Source: Diacronema lutheri
Lineage: Eukaryota > Haptophyta > Pavlovophyceae > Pavlovales > Pavlovaceae
DNA: 64,000 nucleotides
Direction: 5' to 3'
Assembly (NCBI GenBank): GCA_019448385.1
Contig: JAGTXO010000059.1
Coordinates: 62,001-126,000, forward strand
Position numbers and translations under genes: made by a program
Part shown: one piece after another, positions 22,403 to 33,792 of the stretch
Layout of the letters: every line of letters begins with the position of its first letter
Numbering within the stretch: position 1 is the stretch's first letter
Notes under the pieces: model-generated
What the model was told of the DNA's origin: nothing
The model's input: only the letters and a program-made list of their open reading frames with translations
Databases searched by the model: none

Positions 22403-25137
22403 ATGGCGGCCATGGGCGAGGCCGCGCCCGAGGTGCCCCCGGGAGTCGACCCGCTCTACGTGGCGATCGTGCGCTTCAACCGGCGGGACTACGGCGCGAC
22501 AATTGCGCTGTGCACCCAGCTCCTGGACGCGCAGCCCTACGATCAGGCCGCCTGGTTCCTAAAGACGCGCGCGCTCACGATGGCGGTCTGGATCGACGAC
22601 GTCGAGGTCGACGAGGAGGGCGTCGCGGACGCGCTCCTCGACGACAATGCGACGGCATCGATGCCGCGGCCAGGCACGTCGCTCGCCCGCCCGATGACCG
22701 GCGCCGCCGCTGGCGGCGTCAACGCTTCAGTCCGCCCAATGTCGGCGTCGGGCCGGCCGACGACCGGCTTCGCGCGGCCGGGCACGCAGTCGGCGCGGCC
22801 GGGCACGCAGTCGCGAGGCGGGACGGCGGGGCTGGCGGCGGCGATGGGTGGCGGGCGATTGGGTACCGCCTCGCGCCCGATGACCTCCTTTGGCCGCCTC
22901 GTCCGCCTCGGCACCGCGTCGCTCGCCGCGGCGGCGTCCGGCGGGGCGGGCGGCGGCCCGTTCATCGCCGTCGACCGGCTCGACCTGCGCAAGTACGCCG
23001 AGCGGCCGACGCTCGCGCGCGCGCTCTTCGATTACATCCTGTACCACGACCACAACCCAAAAAAGGCGCTCGAGCTTGCTGCGCTCGCCACCGTCGCGAC
23101 CGACTTTGGCGAGTGGTGGTGGAAGGAGCGGCTGGGGAAGTGCTATTTCCAACTCGGTGCGCTGCGGCTCCCGCCGCCGTGTGCCCGCTCGGACCGCCCT
23201 CGCGTTGTGCGCAGCGCCGCGTGCATCCCGCTCCGGCCGCTGCGCGCCGGCTTGGCCCTGGTCGCCATGCGCTGGGTCGCCATGCGCACACTGCGCGCGC
23301 GCTACGTAAACACACACACTTGCACACACACACTTGCACACACACACTTGCACACACACACTTGCACACACACGCTTGCACACACACACTTGCACACACA
23401 CACTTGCACACACACACTTGCACACACACACTTGCACACACACACTTGCACACACACACTTGCACACACACACTTGCACACACACCCCTGCGCTCACGCG
23501 CCGTGCGCCCTTCGCGCCGCGCGTGCGTGCCGCGCGCCAGGGCTGCTGCGCGACGCGGAGAAGCAGCTGCGCTCCTCGCTCGCCGCGCAGCCCACCGTCC
23601 TCGCCACGCTCGAGCTCGCGCGTGTCTACCTCCGCCTCGACCAGCCGAACGCCGCCCTCGACGTGTACGCCAAGGGTGCTGATGCCTTCCCGCACGATGT
23701 CTCCCTCGTCGTCGGGCAGGCGAGACCGCTACCGTGCACCGCGCGGCGCGATGCTGCACGGTGGCGGGGTGGGGCGGGCGCGTGTTCGCGCGCCTCGCGC
23801 GCGCGCGCCCTCGCGCACGCTCGCGGCATTGTCGCCCTCACCGCGCCGCCGCCGCGCGCCCGCGCGCGCCGGCCGGGGTTGTGCAGGCGCGCACGTGCGA
23901 CGCGCTCAACGAGGGCGGGCGCGCCGTCGCGCTGTACAAGCGCGCGCTCGCGCTCGACGCGACGCACGTCGAGAGCCTCGCGTGCCTTGCTGCGCACCAT
24001 TTTTACACCGACCAGCCCGAGCTCGCTCTCCGCTTCTTCCGCCGGCTGCTGCAGCTCGGCGTTTCGTCAACGGCGCTGTGGAACAATCTCGCCCTCTCGT
24101 GCTTCTATTCAGCTCAGGTGCGCGCCGAGGGGCCGGCGCACCCGCGCGCCATCGTCGCCGCCGAGGCGCTACGCGCGCAGACCGTCCCTCCGTCGGCCCT
24201 GTTGCGCCGCCGAGCAGGCACTCCGCCCCACGCCCTCCTGCCCCGTGCCCTTTACCCACTCCCCGGCCCTCTGGCCCCATCCGCCCTCTGCCCCATCCGT
24301 CCGCGTTCAGTACGACCTATGCCTTGCCGCCTTTGAGCGCGCCCTCGCCCTGGCCGACGACGGCGAGGCCGGCGACGTGTGGTACAATGTGGGGCAGGTA
24401 TGCGCGACGCGCGAATACGCGCAGCGCGTCTCGCGTGCCATTGCATCCCCCCCCCCCACCGGATAGGGAGCGCGTTGGCCGCGCTTCGCTGGCAGGCGCA
24501 GCTCCTGCCGAGGCGAGCGGGCAGCGCCAGACACGACCCCGCACGCCCGCGCCGCTCGCGCTGCCCGCAACCCTCCGCCCTTCCCTCACGCAGGTGGCCA
24601 TCGGTATCGGTGATCTGGGCCTGGCGTACCAGGCTTTTAAAGTCGCAATCTCTGTTGACACCAACCACGTTGAGTCGTACGCCAACCTGGTGAGGCGGCG
24701 TGTCGTGGGCGACACGCCCGGCGCCGCGAGCGCGCGCGGGCGATGTATCTCGGGCGGTCTATCGCGCACCCACCGAGGAGGGAGGGGCCGTCCTGCACTT
24801 AAATTTGCGTGCGCACGCTGACTCCCCTAACCGCCCGCCCCCCCCCTCCCACCCCACACCCACACCCATACACACACGCCGCCCAACGCCCACCTCGCAG
24901 GGGGTGCTCGAGCTGCGCAAGGGTAACCTCGACGCCGCGCGCGCAAACTTTCAGACGGTGCACGAGATGGCGCCGCACATGTTTGAACCCTTCTTCAACG
25001 GCGCGCTCCTCGCGTTCAAGCTCGGCGACTTCCAGGAGGCGCACGACCTGGCGAGCAAGGCGATCGGCGCGTTCCCCGAGCATCACGACTCGCACGAGCT
25101 ACTGCGCCAGCTGCGCCAGCTGTTTGCTCACCTCTGA
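22403..25137 (+). CDS. BBS8: Bardet-Biedl syndrome 8 protein (BBSome TPR subunit)
   Basis: Predicted exons: 22403-23156, 23541-23719, 23887-24117, 24311-24397, 24594-24689 and 24901-25137; 527 residues, close to the animal length. BBS8 is a TPR subunit of the BBSome, which moves membrane proteins into and out of cilia and flagella. Diagnostic segments are AWFLKTRALTMAVWIDDVEV, the conserved PRPGTS and RPTTGFARPGTQSARPGT box, FGRLVRLGTASL, the LARALFDYIL/EWWWKERLGKCYF block, and TPRs such as DQPELALRFFRRLLQLGV, GDVWYNVGQ and APHMFEPFFNGALL. The second intron fits the family alignment best with a GC donor (CAG|GCGAGA at 23720); a GT donor at 23711 would delete three residues. Its presence implies a flagellated life stage. 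Confidence 0.93.
23310..23488. repeat. 14-bp (CTTGCACACACACA)n minisatellite in a BBS8 intron
   Basis: About 13 copies lie inside the first BBS8 intron (23157-23540), with one C-to-G variant near 23,375. Confidence 0.95.
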
Positions 25138-25335
25138 CGCGCGGCACGCCAGGGCATTTGGCGGTTGCGACGGCGCGTAGTAGCGAGAGCACCTTGCGGT
25201 GATGGGCTGCGCCCCGTTGATTGCCCATCAACGTGACGCGCACCTTGCGTGATGGGCTGCACCGAAAGAGGAATTTGCCCTCGGCCCGTCCCGAAAAAGG
25301 GCGCGAAGCGAAGTTTTCTCAAGGGAAGAGCCACG

Positions 25336-27305
25336 ATGCGAATGACGCGAATCGCCGTCGTGCTGCTCTCGGCCGTGGTCGTGACCGGGCAGTCCCCCGT
25401 CCCGTCCGAGCAGCTGCTCAGGAAGACGTGCACCCACAGCGGCAAGTGCGGGTACAAGCTGCCGCCCTGCTGCGCGCCAAAGATCTGCACTGAGCTCGTC
25501 AAGACGGACAACGGCGTCGACAAGGTGATCTACCGCTGCCGGCGCGCGCACGACAAGGCCGAAGTGAGCCCTCCGCCGCCGACGCCGCCCTTCTCGCCGA
25601 TCGTCGAGGCTCCCTCGCCGCCGCCGCCTAGCCCGCCACCCGCCAAGTCACCGCCGGCCAAGGTGCCCGTGCCGCCGGGCGTCGTCACGCCGCCGGGCGC
25701 CAAGTGCATCCCGCCGTTCGCCGAGTGCTTCAAGGAGCCCAAGAAGGACGACCTGCTCTGCTGCGAGGGCGCCATCTGCAAGCCGCACCGCCAGGCCAAG
25801 AAGGTGGTGTACAAGTGTGCGTGCGCCGCCGCGATGCGCTGCCGGCGGGCGCGCCGAGCGCGACCTTGACGTGCGTGTGCCGCCGTGCGTCTGCGCGCGC
25901 TGCGCGCGTCTCGACAGGCAAGGGCGGCAAGATTGAGCCGCGCTTCCCGCCGGCGCCTTCGCCACCGCCACCCCCTTCGCCGCCGCCTTCGCCGCCGCCG
26001 CCCTCCCCGCCGCCTCCGCCCAGTCCGCCGCCGCCAAGCCCGCCGCCGAGCCCGCCACCCAGCCCACCGCCAAGCCCCCCACCACCCTCGCCGAGCCCAC
26101 CACCACCCCCGCTGCCGCCGCCCCCGCCGCCGCCTAGTCCGCCACCGCCAAGCCCGCCACCTCCGTCGCCGAGCCCACCGCCCCCACCGAGCCCTCCACC
26201 GCCGAGCTCGCCCCCTCCCCCACCAAGCCCGCCGCCGCCAAGCCCGCCACCTTCGCCGAGCCCACCCCCGCCGCCGAGCCCGCCACCGCCGAGCTCGCCG
26301 CCGAATCCGCCGCCACCACCGCCACCGAGCCCGCCGCCGCCCTTCTCGCCCATCGTCGAATCGCCGAGCCCGCCGCCACCGCCAAGCTCCCCACCGCCGC
26401 CAAGCTCTCCGCCGCCTCCGCCTCCGCCCAGCCCACCGCCGCCGAGCCCACCGCCGCCTCCACCGCCGAGCCCGCCGCCACCGAGCCCACCACCACCACC
26501 ACCACCGAGCCCACCTCCCAGCCCGCCGCCAAGCCCGCCGCCCAGCCCGCCGCCACCGCCCAGCCCGCCGCCACCAAGCCCGCCTCCCAGCCCGCCGCCA
26601 AGCCCGCCGCCGAGCCCGCCCCCGAGCCCGCCCCCAAGCCCACCGCCGCCATCACCGGGCCCGCCGCCGCCGCCAAGCTCGCCGCCACCGCCTAACCCGC
26701 CGCCGCCAAGCCCGCCGCCGAGCCCACCGCCAAGCCCGCCGCCTTCGCCAAGCCCACCGCCGCCGCCAAGCCCGCCGCCGCCAAGCCCGAGCCCGCCGCC
26801 GCCCAGCTCGCCGCCGCCTCCACCGAGCCCGCCGCCGCCAAGCCCACCTCCGCCGCCGAGCCCCCCGCCACCGAGCTCGCCACCACCACCGAGCTCGCCA
26901 CCGCCGCCGAGCTCACCACCACCGCCGAGCCCGCCCCCGCCGCCGAGCCCACCACCGCCGAGCCCCAGTCCGCCGCCCTCACCGAGCTTGCCGCCACCGC
27001 CCAGCCCGCCTCCGCCGAGCCCGAGCCCACCGCCACCGCCCAAGCCGCCCCCGCCGAGCCCGAGCCCGCCGCCGCCGCCGAGCTCGCCTCCGCCACCGAG
27101 CCCGCCGCCGCCGAGCCCGCCGCCGAGCCCGCCGCCGCCGCCGCCGCCCAGCCCGCCACCGCCCAAGGTGATCAAGATCGTGTGCATCGACAAGAAGTAC
27201 GTCAAGTGCACCACGGACAAGGCCGACCTCAGCTACGCGCCGTGCTGCGAGCCCAAGGTGTGCAAGGAGGTCTCTGCCGGCAAGTACCGCTGCGCCTACC
27301 CGTAG
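25336..27305 (+). CDS. Secreted Pro-rich rod protein with three six-Cys modules (copy A)
   Basis: Exons 25336-25816 and 25918-27305, GT-AG, phase 1 (the split Cys codon of VVYKC|KGG). The ATG at 25336 opens a signal peptide (MRMTRIAVVLLSAVVVTGQS). Module 1 (CTHSGKCGYKLPPCC...C...C), module 2 (KCIPPFAEC...CC...C...C) and C-terminal module 3 (VCIDKKYVKC...CC...C...YRCAYP) each have the order C-C-CC-C-C, the spacing pattern of cystine-knot (knottin) folds. Modules 2 and 3 are separated by ~400 residues of PPSPPPP-type sequence, probably hydroxylated and glycosylated as in extensins and pherophorins. It is likely a cell-surface or matrix protein. Unlike copies B-D it keeps the extra N-terminal module. 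No enzyme domain is seen. Confidence 0.8.
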
Positions 27306-27851
27306 GCGCCAGCCGGCGGCGCCATCGCCAGCGCGATGGTCGCTTGCGAGTCCGCCGCCCTCGTCGCATGCCCTCGAGCTTTGCCGAACGCCAGTGCCTC
27401 GCCACGGTGCCCGTGCCGCAGATTCCTAACCCCACCCGAGGAGGGCGCCGCCGCTGATTCTGCCGCGCCAGCCTCTGCCGCGCGCTCTGCGTGAGCCGAG
27501 CTGCCGTGCAGCCGAGTGCCACTTGCCCCGGCAGCGCTGCGCGGTACGGCAACGTGACGCGGCTCCGCCCTCCTCGGAACGAGTGCTAACGTGAGACTGA
27601 CTGATAACCAGCTGGTTATGACCGAAATGCACTTGGATGCTCCGCTGGCGAGCGTCTGGCTGAGGGACACGTCGACCTGCGGTCCCCATTCTCGCACTCT
27701 GATCAGTGCGGCAGTCAAACGAGGAGAAGGCCTCATCACTTTGCCCATCAAGCGGCCCATCATCGCTGGCGCCTGCAAATAGGCAAAAGTTCCTGCCGCG
27801 GCTGCAGTGAAAACGACGATCGCGCCGAAACACCGACCTTGCCGACCCACG
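27306..27851. other. Spacer between copies A and B
   Basis: This 546-bp spacer holds the 3' flank of copy A and the promoter of copy B. A perfect 16-bp palindrome, ATAACCAGCTGGTTAT, sits at 27604-27619, about 235 bp upstream of the copy B start codon. No other gene is visible. Confidence 0.5.
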
Positions 27852-28387
27852 ATGCTCACGCGCCTCGTCCTCGTGCTCGCGGCGACCGCCGCCGTGAGCG
27901 GGCAGTCCTACAAGAAGCCCGTCGCGAGCCCACCGCCACCCATCTTCCCCGCCGGCCAGTCGCCCAGCCCGCCGCCCAGCCCGCCGCCACCGCCGCCAAG
28001 CCCGCCACCCGCGAAAGTTCCCGTGCCGCCGGGCGTCGTCACGCCGCCGGGCGCCAAGTGCATCCCGCCGTTCGCCGAGTGCTTCAAGGAGCCCAAGAAG
28101 GACGACCTGCTCTGCTGCGAGGGCGCCATCTGCAAGCCGCACCGCCAGGCCAAGAAGGTGGTGTACAAGTGTGCGTGCGCCGCCGCGATGCGCTGCCGGC
28201 GGGCGCGCCGAGCGCGACCTTGACGTGCGTGTGCCGCCGTGCGTCTGCGCGCGCTGCGCGCGTTTCGACAGGCAAGGGCGGCAAGGTTGAGCCGCGCTTC
28301 CCGCCGGCGCCCTCGCCACCTCCGCCACCGAGCCCGCCGCCTCCGCCCAGCCCGCCGCCGCCAAGCCCTCCGCCGAGCCCGCCACCG

Positions 28388-28425
<38 letters not shown>

Positions 28426-29632
28426 ACCGCCATTGCCTCCGCCATCGCCGCCACCGCCGCCTCCGCCTAGTCCGCCGCCGCCCTTCTCGCCCATCGTCGA
28501 ATCGCCGAGCCCGCCGCCGCCGTCACCAAGCCCGCCGCCGCCGCCAAGCCCGCCGCCGCCGCCAAGCTCGCCGCCGCCGCCGAGCTCGCCGCCACCACCG
28601 CCGCCGCCGAGCCCTCCGCCACCAGGTCCACCGCCCCCGAGCCCAAGCCCGCCTCCGCCGCCGAGCCCACCTCCGCCAAACCCTCCGCCCCCGCCTCCTC
28701 CAAGCCCACCGCCGCCAAGCCCGCCCCCACCGAGCCCGAGCCCGCCTCCGCCGCCCAGCCCACCGCCCCCAAGCCCTCCGCCCCCGCCGAGCCCGCCGCC
28801 ACCAAGCCCCCCGCCAAGCCCGTCCCCGCCTCCGCCGCCGAGCCCTCCGCCACCACCGCCGCCGAGCCCGCCGCCGAGCCCGCCGCCGGCGCCTCCGCCC
28901 ACCCCGCCTCCCAGCCCGCCGCCAAGCCCTCCGCCAAGCCCTCCGCCCTCGCCTAGCCCGCCGCCGCCGCCAAGCCCGCCACCGCCGCCGAGCCCGCCGC
29001 CTCCGAGCTCGCCACCCCCGCCAAGCTCGCCACCACCGCCGAGCTCACCACCGCCGCCAAACCCACCGCCGCCGCCGAGCTCGCCACCACCGCCGAGCCC
29101 GCCGCCGCCAAGCCCGCCACCAAGCCCGCCGCCACCACCACCGCCGAGCCCGCCACCGCCGAGCCCGAGCCCGCCACCACCGCCAAGCCCGCCGCCGCCA
29201 CCGAGCTCGCCGCCACCGCCCAGCCCGCCGCCGCCCTTGCCCCCGCCCTCGCCGCCTCCGCCGCCACCGCCCAGCCCGCCGCCCAGCCCTCCTCCGCTGC
29301 CTCCGCCGAGCCCGCCTCCGCCGAGCCCGAGCCCACCCCCACCGCCGAGCCCGCCGCCGCCAAGCCCGAGCCCGCCGCCACCGAGCCCGAGCCCGCCGCC
29401 GCCGCCGAGCTCGCCTCCGCCACCGAGCCCGCCGCCGCCGAGCCCGCCGCCGAGCCCGCCGCCGCCGCCGCCGCCCAGCCCGCCACCGCCCAAGGTGATC
29501 AAGATCGTGTGCATCGACAAGAAGTACGTCAAGTGCACTACGGACAAGGCCGACCTCAGCTACGCGCCGTGCTGCGAGCCCAAGGTGTGCAAGGAGGTCT
29601 CCGCCGGCAAGTACCGCTGCGCCTACCCGTAG
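27852..29632 (+). CDS. Secreted Pro-rich rod protein with two six-Cys modules (copy B)
   Basis: Exons 27852-28170 and 28272-29632; intron position and sequence are nearly those of copy A. The signal peptide MLTRLVLVLAATAAVSGQS starts at the ATG 27852 (an upstream in-frame GTG is not used). A short PPSPPP linker leads into module 2 (KCIPPFAEC...), then the intron, a ~390-residue Pro/Ser rod with one PFSPIVESPSP island, and the shared C-terminal module ending YRCAYP. Module 2 is almost identical to that of copy A, while the rods differ in length and repeat order. Expected location is the extracellular matrix or cell surface. Confidence 0.8.
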
Positions 29633-29906
29633 GCCCGTCTGTACCCATGGCCATCTTGGCGCCGCGAGCCCACCCTGCGCCGCGCGCGAGCCTGCGTGGC
29701 CGTGGCCTTGTGCGCATGCCCTCGAGAACCGCATTCGCTGATTTCGCCGTCAGCTGCGTCCGCGCGAGCCGTCTTTGAAGCTCGCGCGCTGCGGCCATGG
29801 CTCGTGACGCGCATCGCTCTCCGAGGAAATGGATTGAGAGAACTCTTCCCGTGATCGCGCCGAGCGCGATTCACGTGTCGCCTCGTCGCGCCCTGGGCCC
29901 GTGGTG

Positions 29907-29936
29907 GCATTTGGTCAAACGCGCGCGTGTTTAAAA
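29907..29936 (+). promoter_or_regulatory. Candidate core promoter element of copy C
   Basis: A near-palindrome (GCATTTGGTCAAACGC) is followed 7 bp later by TTTAAAA, about 210 bp upstream of the copy C ATG. The arrangement is repeated upstream of copy D. Confidence 0.4.
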
Positions 29937-30144
29937 TTGGGCCCCATCATCCCCGTTGGCCCGCGAGGAGACTTCGCACTCGTCCACAGTGTCGTTGCTC
30001 CGCATGGAATCAGTCGGCTGAGTACCTCGAGCGAATCAGCGTGCCTATCACACCCACACTGTTCCATCACGCGCTGCAAGAAAAGCGCGAAAATCCCAAA
30101 AGCGCCAGCTCCGCAGCCAGCGCCGCGCCCGACCCACGAAAGCG

Positions 30145-31635
30145 ATGATCTCGCGCGTCGTCGCGTCGCTGCTCCTCTCGGTGGCCATCACGAGCGCGCA
30201 GGACTACGCCAAGAAGGTGCCACCGGCCTCGTCGCCACCGCCGCTCTTCTCGCCGCCACCGCTCCTCTCGCCACCACCTCCGAGCTCGCCGCCGCCCGTC
30301 TTTGGCGGTGCGAGCTCGCCGCCTCCCAGTCCGCCGCCACCGAGCCCGCCACCACCGCCGAGCCCGTCGCCGGAGCTGAGCCCGCCACCACCATTGGCCT
30401 CACCGCCTCCGCCACCGAGCCCGCCGCCCGCCAAGGTGCCCGTGCCGCCGGGCGTCGTCACGCCGCCGGGCGCCAAGTGCATCCCGCCGTTCGCCGAGTG
30501 CTTCAAGGAGCCCAAGAAGGACGGCCTGCTCTGCTGCGAGGGCGCCATCTGCAAGCCGCACCGCCAGGCCAAGAAGGTGGTGTACAAGTGTGCGTGCGCC
30601 GCCGCGATGCGCTGCCGGCGGGCGCGAGTGCGGCGACTAAGCCGCAAACGCGCGCCGCCGCGCGCGCGCGCATCTGCGACCCCCGCGCACATGGCGCGGT
30701 CCGCAGGCAAGGGTGGCAAAGTTGAGCCGCGCTTCCCACCCGCGCCGTCGCCACCCCCACCACCGTCCCCGCCGCCGCCGCCGCCGCCGCCGTCGCCGCC
30801 GCCGCCACTTCCGCCGCCACCAATCTCGCCTATCGCTGAATCACCGAGCCCACCGCCGCCCTCGCCAAGCCCGCCGCCGCCGCCAAGCCCTCCTCCCGGG
30901 CCAAGTTCGCCACCGCCGCCAAGCTCGCCGCCGCCGCCACCGCCGCCCAGCCCGCCGCCGCCAAGTCCCGCGCCATCACCGAGCCCTCTGCCACCGCCGA
31001 GCCCGCCGCCGCCGCCCCCACCGAGCCCGCCGCCGCCATCGCCAAGCCCACCGCCGCCGCCCAGCCCGCCACCGCCGCCGCCTAGCCCGCCGCCGCCAAG
31101 CCCACCGCCCTCGCCCAGCCCACCGCCGCCGCCAAGTCCACCTCCTCAAAGTCCACCACCGCCGCCGAGCCCGCCTCCGCCGAGCTCGCCTCCCCCGCCC
31201 AGCCCGCCGCCGCCGCCACCCCCGAGCCCGCCACCGAGTCCACCGCCCAGTCCTCCACCCAGTCCGCCACCAAGCCCGCCTCCTCCACCGCCACCGAGCC
31301 CGCCTCCAAGCCCTCCTCCGCCGCCTCCACCGAGTCCGCCGCCGCCGCCTCCGCCAAGCCCTCCACCGCCGAGCCCGCCTCCGCCGAGCCCGAGCCCGCC
31401 GCCGCCGCCGAGCTCGCCTCCGCCACCGAGCCCGCCACCACCCACCCCGCCGCCGAGCCCACCGCCACCGCCGCCGCCCAGCCCGCCGCCGCCCAAGGTG
31501 ATCAAGATCGTGTGCATCGACAAGAAGTACGTCAAGTGCACCACGGACAAGGCCGACCTCGGCTACGCGCCGTGCTGCGAGCCCAAGGTGTGCAAGGAGG
31601 TCTCCGCCGGCAAGTACCGCTGCGCCTACCCGTAG
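30145..31635 (+). CDS. Secreted Pro-rich rod protein with two six-Cys modules (copy C)
   Basis: Exons 30145-30589 and 30707-31635. The signal peptide MISRVVASLLLSVAITSAQ is followed by an SPPP-rich linker longer than in copy B, module 2 (one substitution, KKDGLLCC for KKDDLLCC), a ~260-residue Pro/Ser rod and the shared C-terminal module (ADLGYAPCC variant). The intron is 117 bp, a multiple of three and free of stops, so an unspliced product would stay in frame; its 3' half differs from the introns of A, B and D. Expected role and location are as for copy A. Confidence 0.8.
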   Translation: MISRVVASLLLSVAITSAQDYAKKVPPASSPPPLFSPPPLLSPPPPSSPPPVFGGASSPPPSPPPPSPPPPPSPSPELSPPPPLASPPPPPSPPPAKVPVPPGVVTPPGAKCIPPFAECFKEPKKDGLLCCEGAICKPHRQAKKVVYKCACAAAMRCRRARVRRLSRKRAPPRARASATPAHMARSAGKGGKVEPRFPPAPSPPPPPSPPPPPPPPSPPPPLPPPPISPIAESPSPPPPSPSPPPPPSPPPGPSSPPPPSSPPPPPPPSPPPPSPAPSPSPLPPPSPPPPPPPSPPPPSPSPPPPPSPPPPPPSPPPPSPPPSPSPPPPPSPPPQSPPPPPSPPPPSSPPPPSPPPPPPPSPPPSPPPSPPPSPPPSPPPPPPPSPPPSPPPPPPPSPPPPPPPSPPPPSPPPPSPSPPPPPSSPPPPSPPPPTPPPSPPPPPPPSPPPPKVIKIVCIDKKYVKCTTDKADLGYAPCCEPKVCKEVSAGKYRCAYP

Positions 31636-31909
31636 GCCCGTCTGTACCCATGGCCATCTTGGCGCCGCGAGCCCACCCTGCGCCGCGCGCGAGCCTGCGT
31701 GGCCGTGGCCGTGTGCGCATGCCCTCGTGAGCCGCACCCGCTGATTTCGCCGTCAGCTGCGCCCGCGCGAGCCGTCTTTGAAGCTCGCGCGCTGCGGCCA
31801 TGGCTCGTGACGCGCATCGCTCTCCGAGGAAATGGATTGAGAGAACTCTTCCCGTGATCGCGCCGAGCGCGATTCACGTGTCGCCTCGTCGCGCCCTGGG
31901 CCCGTGGTA

Positions 31910-31939
31910 GCGTTTGGTCAAACGCGCGCGTGTTTAAAA
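31910..31939 (+). promoter_or_regulatory. Candidate core promoter element of copy D
   Basis: GCGTTTGGTCAAACGC (7-bp arms, 2-bp spacer) is followed by TTTAAAA, 209 bp upstream of the copy D ATG. Here the palindrome is perfect; copy C has one mismatch. Confidence 0.4.
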
Positions 31940-32147
31940 TTGGGCCCCATCATCCCCGTTGGCCCGCGAGGAGACTTCGCACTCGTCCGCAGTGTCGTTG
32001 CTCCGCATGGAATCAGTCGGCTGAGTACCTCGAGCGAATCAGCGTGCCCATCACACCCACACTGTTCCATCACGCGCTGCAAGAAAAGCGCGAAAATCCC
32101 AAAAGCGCCAGCTCCGCAGCCAGCGCCGCGCCCGACCCACGAAAGCG

Positions 32148-32811
32148 ATGATCTCGCGCGTCGTCGCGTCGCTGCTCCTCTCGGTGGCCATCACGAGCGC
32201 GCAGGACTACGCCAAGAAGGTGCCACCGGCCTCGTCGCCACCGCCGCTCTTCTCGCCGCCACCGCTCCTCTCGCCACCACCTCCGAGCTCGCCGCCGCCC
32301 GTCTTTGGCGGTGCGAGCTCGCCGCCTCCCAGTCCGCCGCCACCGAGCCCGCCACCACCGCCGAGCCCGTCGCCGGAGCTGAGCCCGCCACCACCATTGG
32401 CCTCACCGCCTCCGCCACCGAGCCCGCCGCCCGCCAAGGTGCCCGTGCCGCCGGGCGTCGTCACGCCGCCGGGCGCCAAGTGCATCCCGCCGTTCGCCGA
32501 GTGCTTCAAGGAGCCCAAGAAGGACGACCTGCTCTGCTGCGAGGGCGCCATCTGCAAGCCGCACCGCCAGGCCAAGAAGGTGGTGTACAAGTGTGCGTGC
32601 CGCGCTTTGCAACATTGCGCATGCGCGCGCGAGTGCGGCGACCTTGACGTGCTTGTGCCGCCGCGCGTCTGTGCGCGCTTCGCGCGTCTCAACAGGCAAG
32701 GGCGGCAAGGTTGAGCCGCGCTTCCCGCCGGCGCCCTCGCCACCTCCGCCACCGAGCCCGCCGCCTCCGCCCAGCCCACCACCGCCGAGCCCTCCGCCGA
32801 GCCCGCCACCG

Positions 32812-32849
<38 letters not shown>

Positions 32850-33531
32850 ACCGCCGTTGCCTCCGCCCTCGCCGCCACCTCCGCCTCCCCCGAGCCCGCC
32901 GCCACCGCCAAGCCCGCCACCGCCATTGCCTCCGCCCTCGCCGCCGCCTCCACCTCCTCCGAGCCCACCGCCACCCTTCTCGCCTATAGTTGAGTCGCCG
33001 AGCCCACCGCCGCCGCCAAGCCTGCCGCCGCCGAGCCCGCCGCCGCCGAGCCCGAGCCCACCGCCGCCGCCGAGCCCGCCGCCGCCACCGCCGCCCAGTC
33101 CGCCGCCCAGCCCACCGCCAAGTCCACCACCAAGTCCGCCGCCCCCGCCGCCCCCGCCGCCCCCAAGCCCGCCACCGAGTCCGCTGCCGCCTCCGCCTCC
33201 AAGCCCGCCCCCACCCTCGCCAAGCCCACCACCGCCGCCGAGCCCGCCGCCGCCGCCTCCACCGAGCCCACCACCGCCGAGCTCGCCTCCACCACCAAGC
33301 CCGCCGCCGCCGAATCCGCCGCCCAGCCCACCGCCGCCGCCGCCGCCGAGCCCGCCGCCGCCCAAGGTGATCAAGATCGTGTGCATCGACAAGAAGTACG
33401 TCAAGTGCACCACGGACAAGGCCGACCTCAGCTACGCGCCGTGCTGCGAGCCCAAGGTGTGCAAGCAGGTCACCAAGGAAACGCCGACGGGCACGAAAAC
33501 CATGTACCGCTGCGCCTACTCGCCGCCATAG
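32148..33531 (+). CDS. Secreted Pro-rich rod protein with two six-Cys modules (copy D)
   Basis: Exons 32148-32592 and 32696-33531. The first exon is almost identical to that of copy C. The intron resembles those of A and B in its 3' part but has a new 5' part, giving a mosaic consistent with gene conversion. The rod is the shortest of the four (~200 residues). The C-terminal module keeps its six Cys, but the last inter-Cys loop is longer and reads KQVTKETPTGTKTMYRC, and the protein ends AYSPP instead of AYP. It is the most diverged C-terminus of the cluster. Confidence 0.8.
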
Positions 33532-33792
33532 AGCTGGCGCCTTCACCTCTGCGTGCTGATCTCGAGCACGCGCTGGCGCGCGCGTCTCGGCTTCGCACTC
33601 CGCGGGAAGGTCTGCGCCGAGAAGGCTGTGCGAGTTGCGGCGAGTCAGTTCCGTCCGCGCGGAGCTCGTCGCGACTCGCCGGCCGCGTGACGCTCAGACC
33701 GTCTTTACGCCTTTTTGCTCGGTAGACCCCCTGCTCCGGTGGAGGCGGCGGCGGCGCTGATCGTGGGCAGAGCCGACCGAGCCGAGGGGACG

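Larger units (their letters stand above)
29630..32592. repeat. 2,003-bp tandem duplication in the rod-protein cluster
   Basis: 29630-30589 (3' flank of copy B, spacer, first exon of copy C) aligns without indels to 31633-32592 (3' flank of copy C, spacer, first exon of copy D), with a constant offset of 2,003 bp and only scattered substitutions. The stop codons, upstream elements, start codons and donor sites all keep this offset. Identity falls away in the introns and rods. Confidence 0.92.

Noticed and set aside
25730-33419. Long Gly-rich ORFs on the minus strand opposite the rod genes
   Set aside because: They are complements of PPSPPP codons (GGCGGT-type). The plus strand has signal peptides, Cys modules and conserved splice sites.
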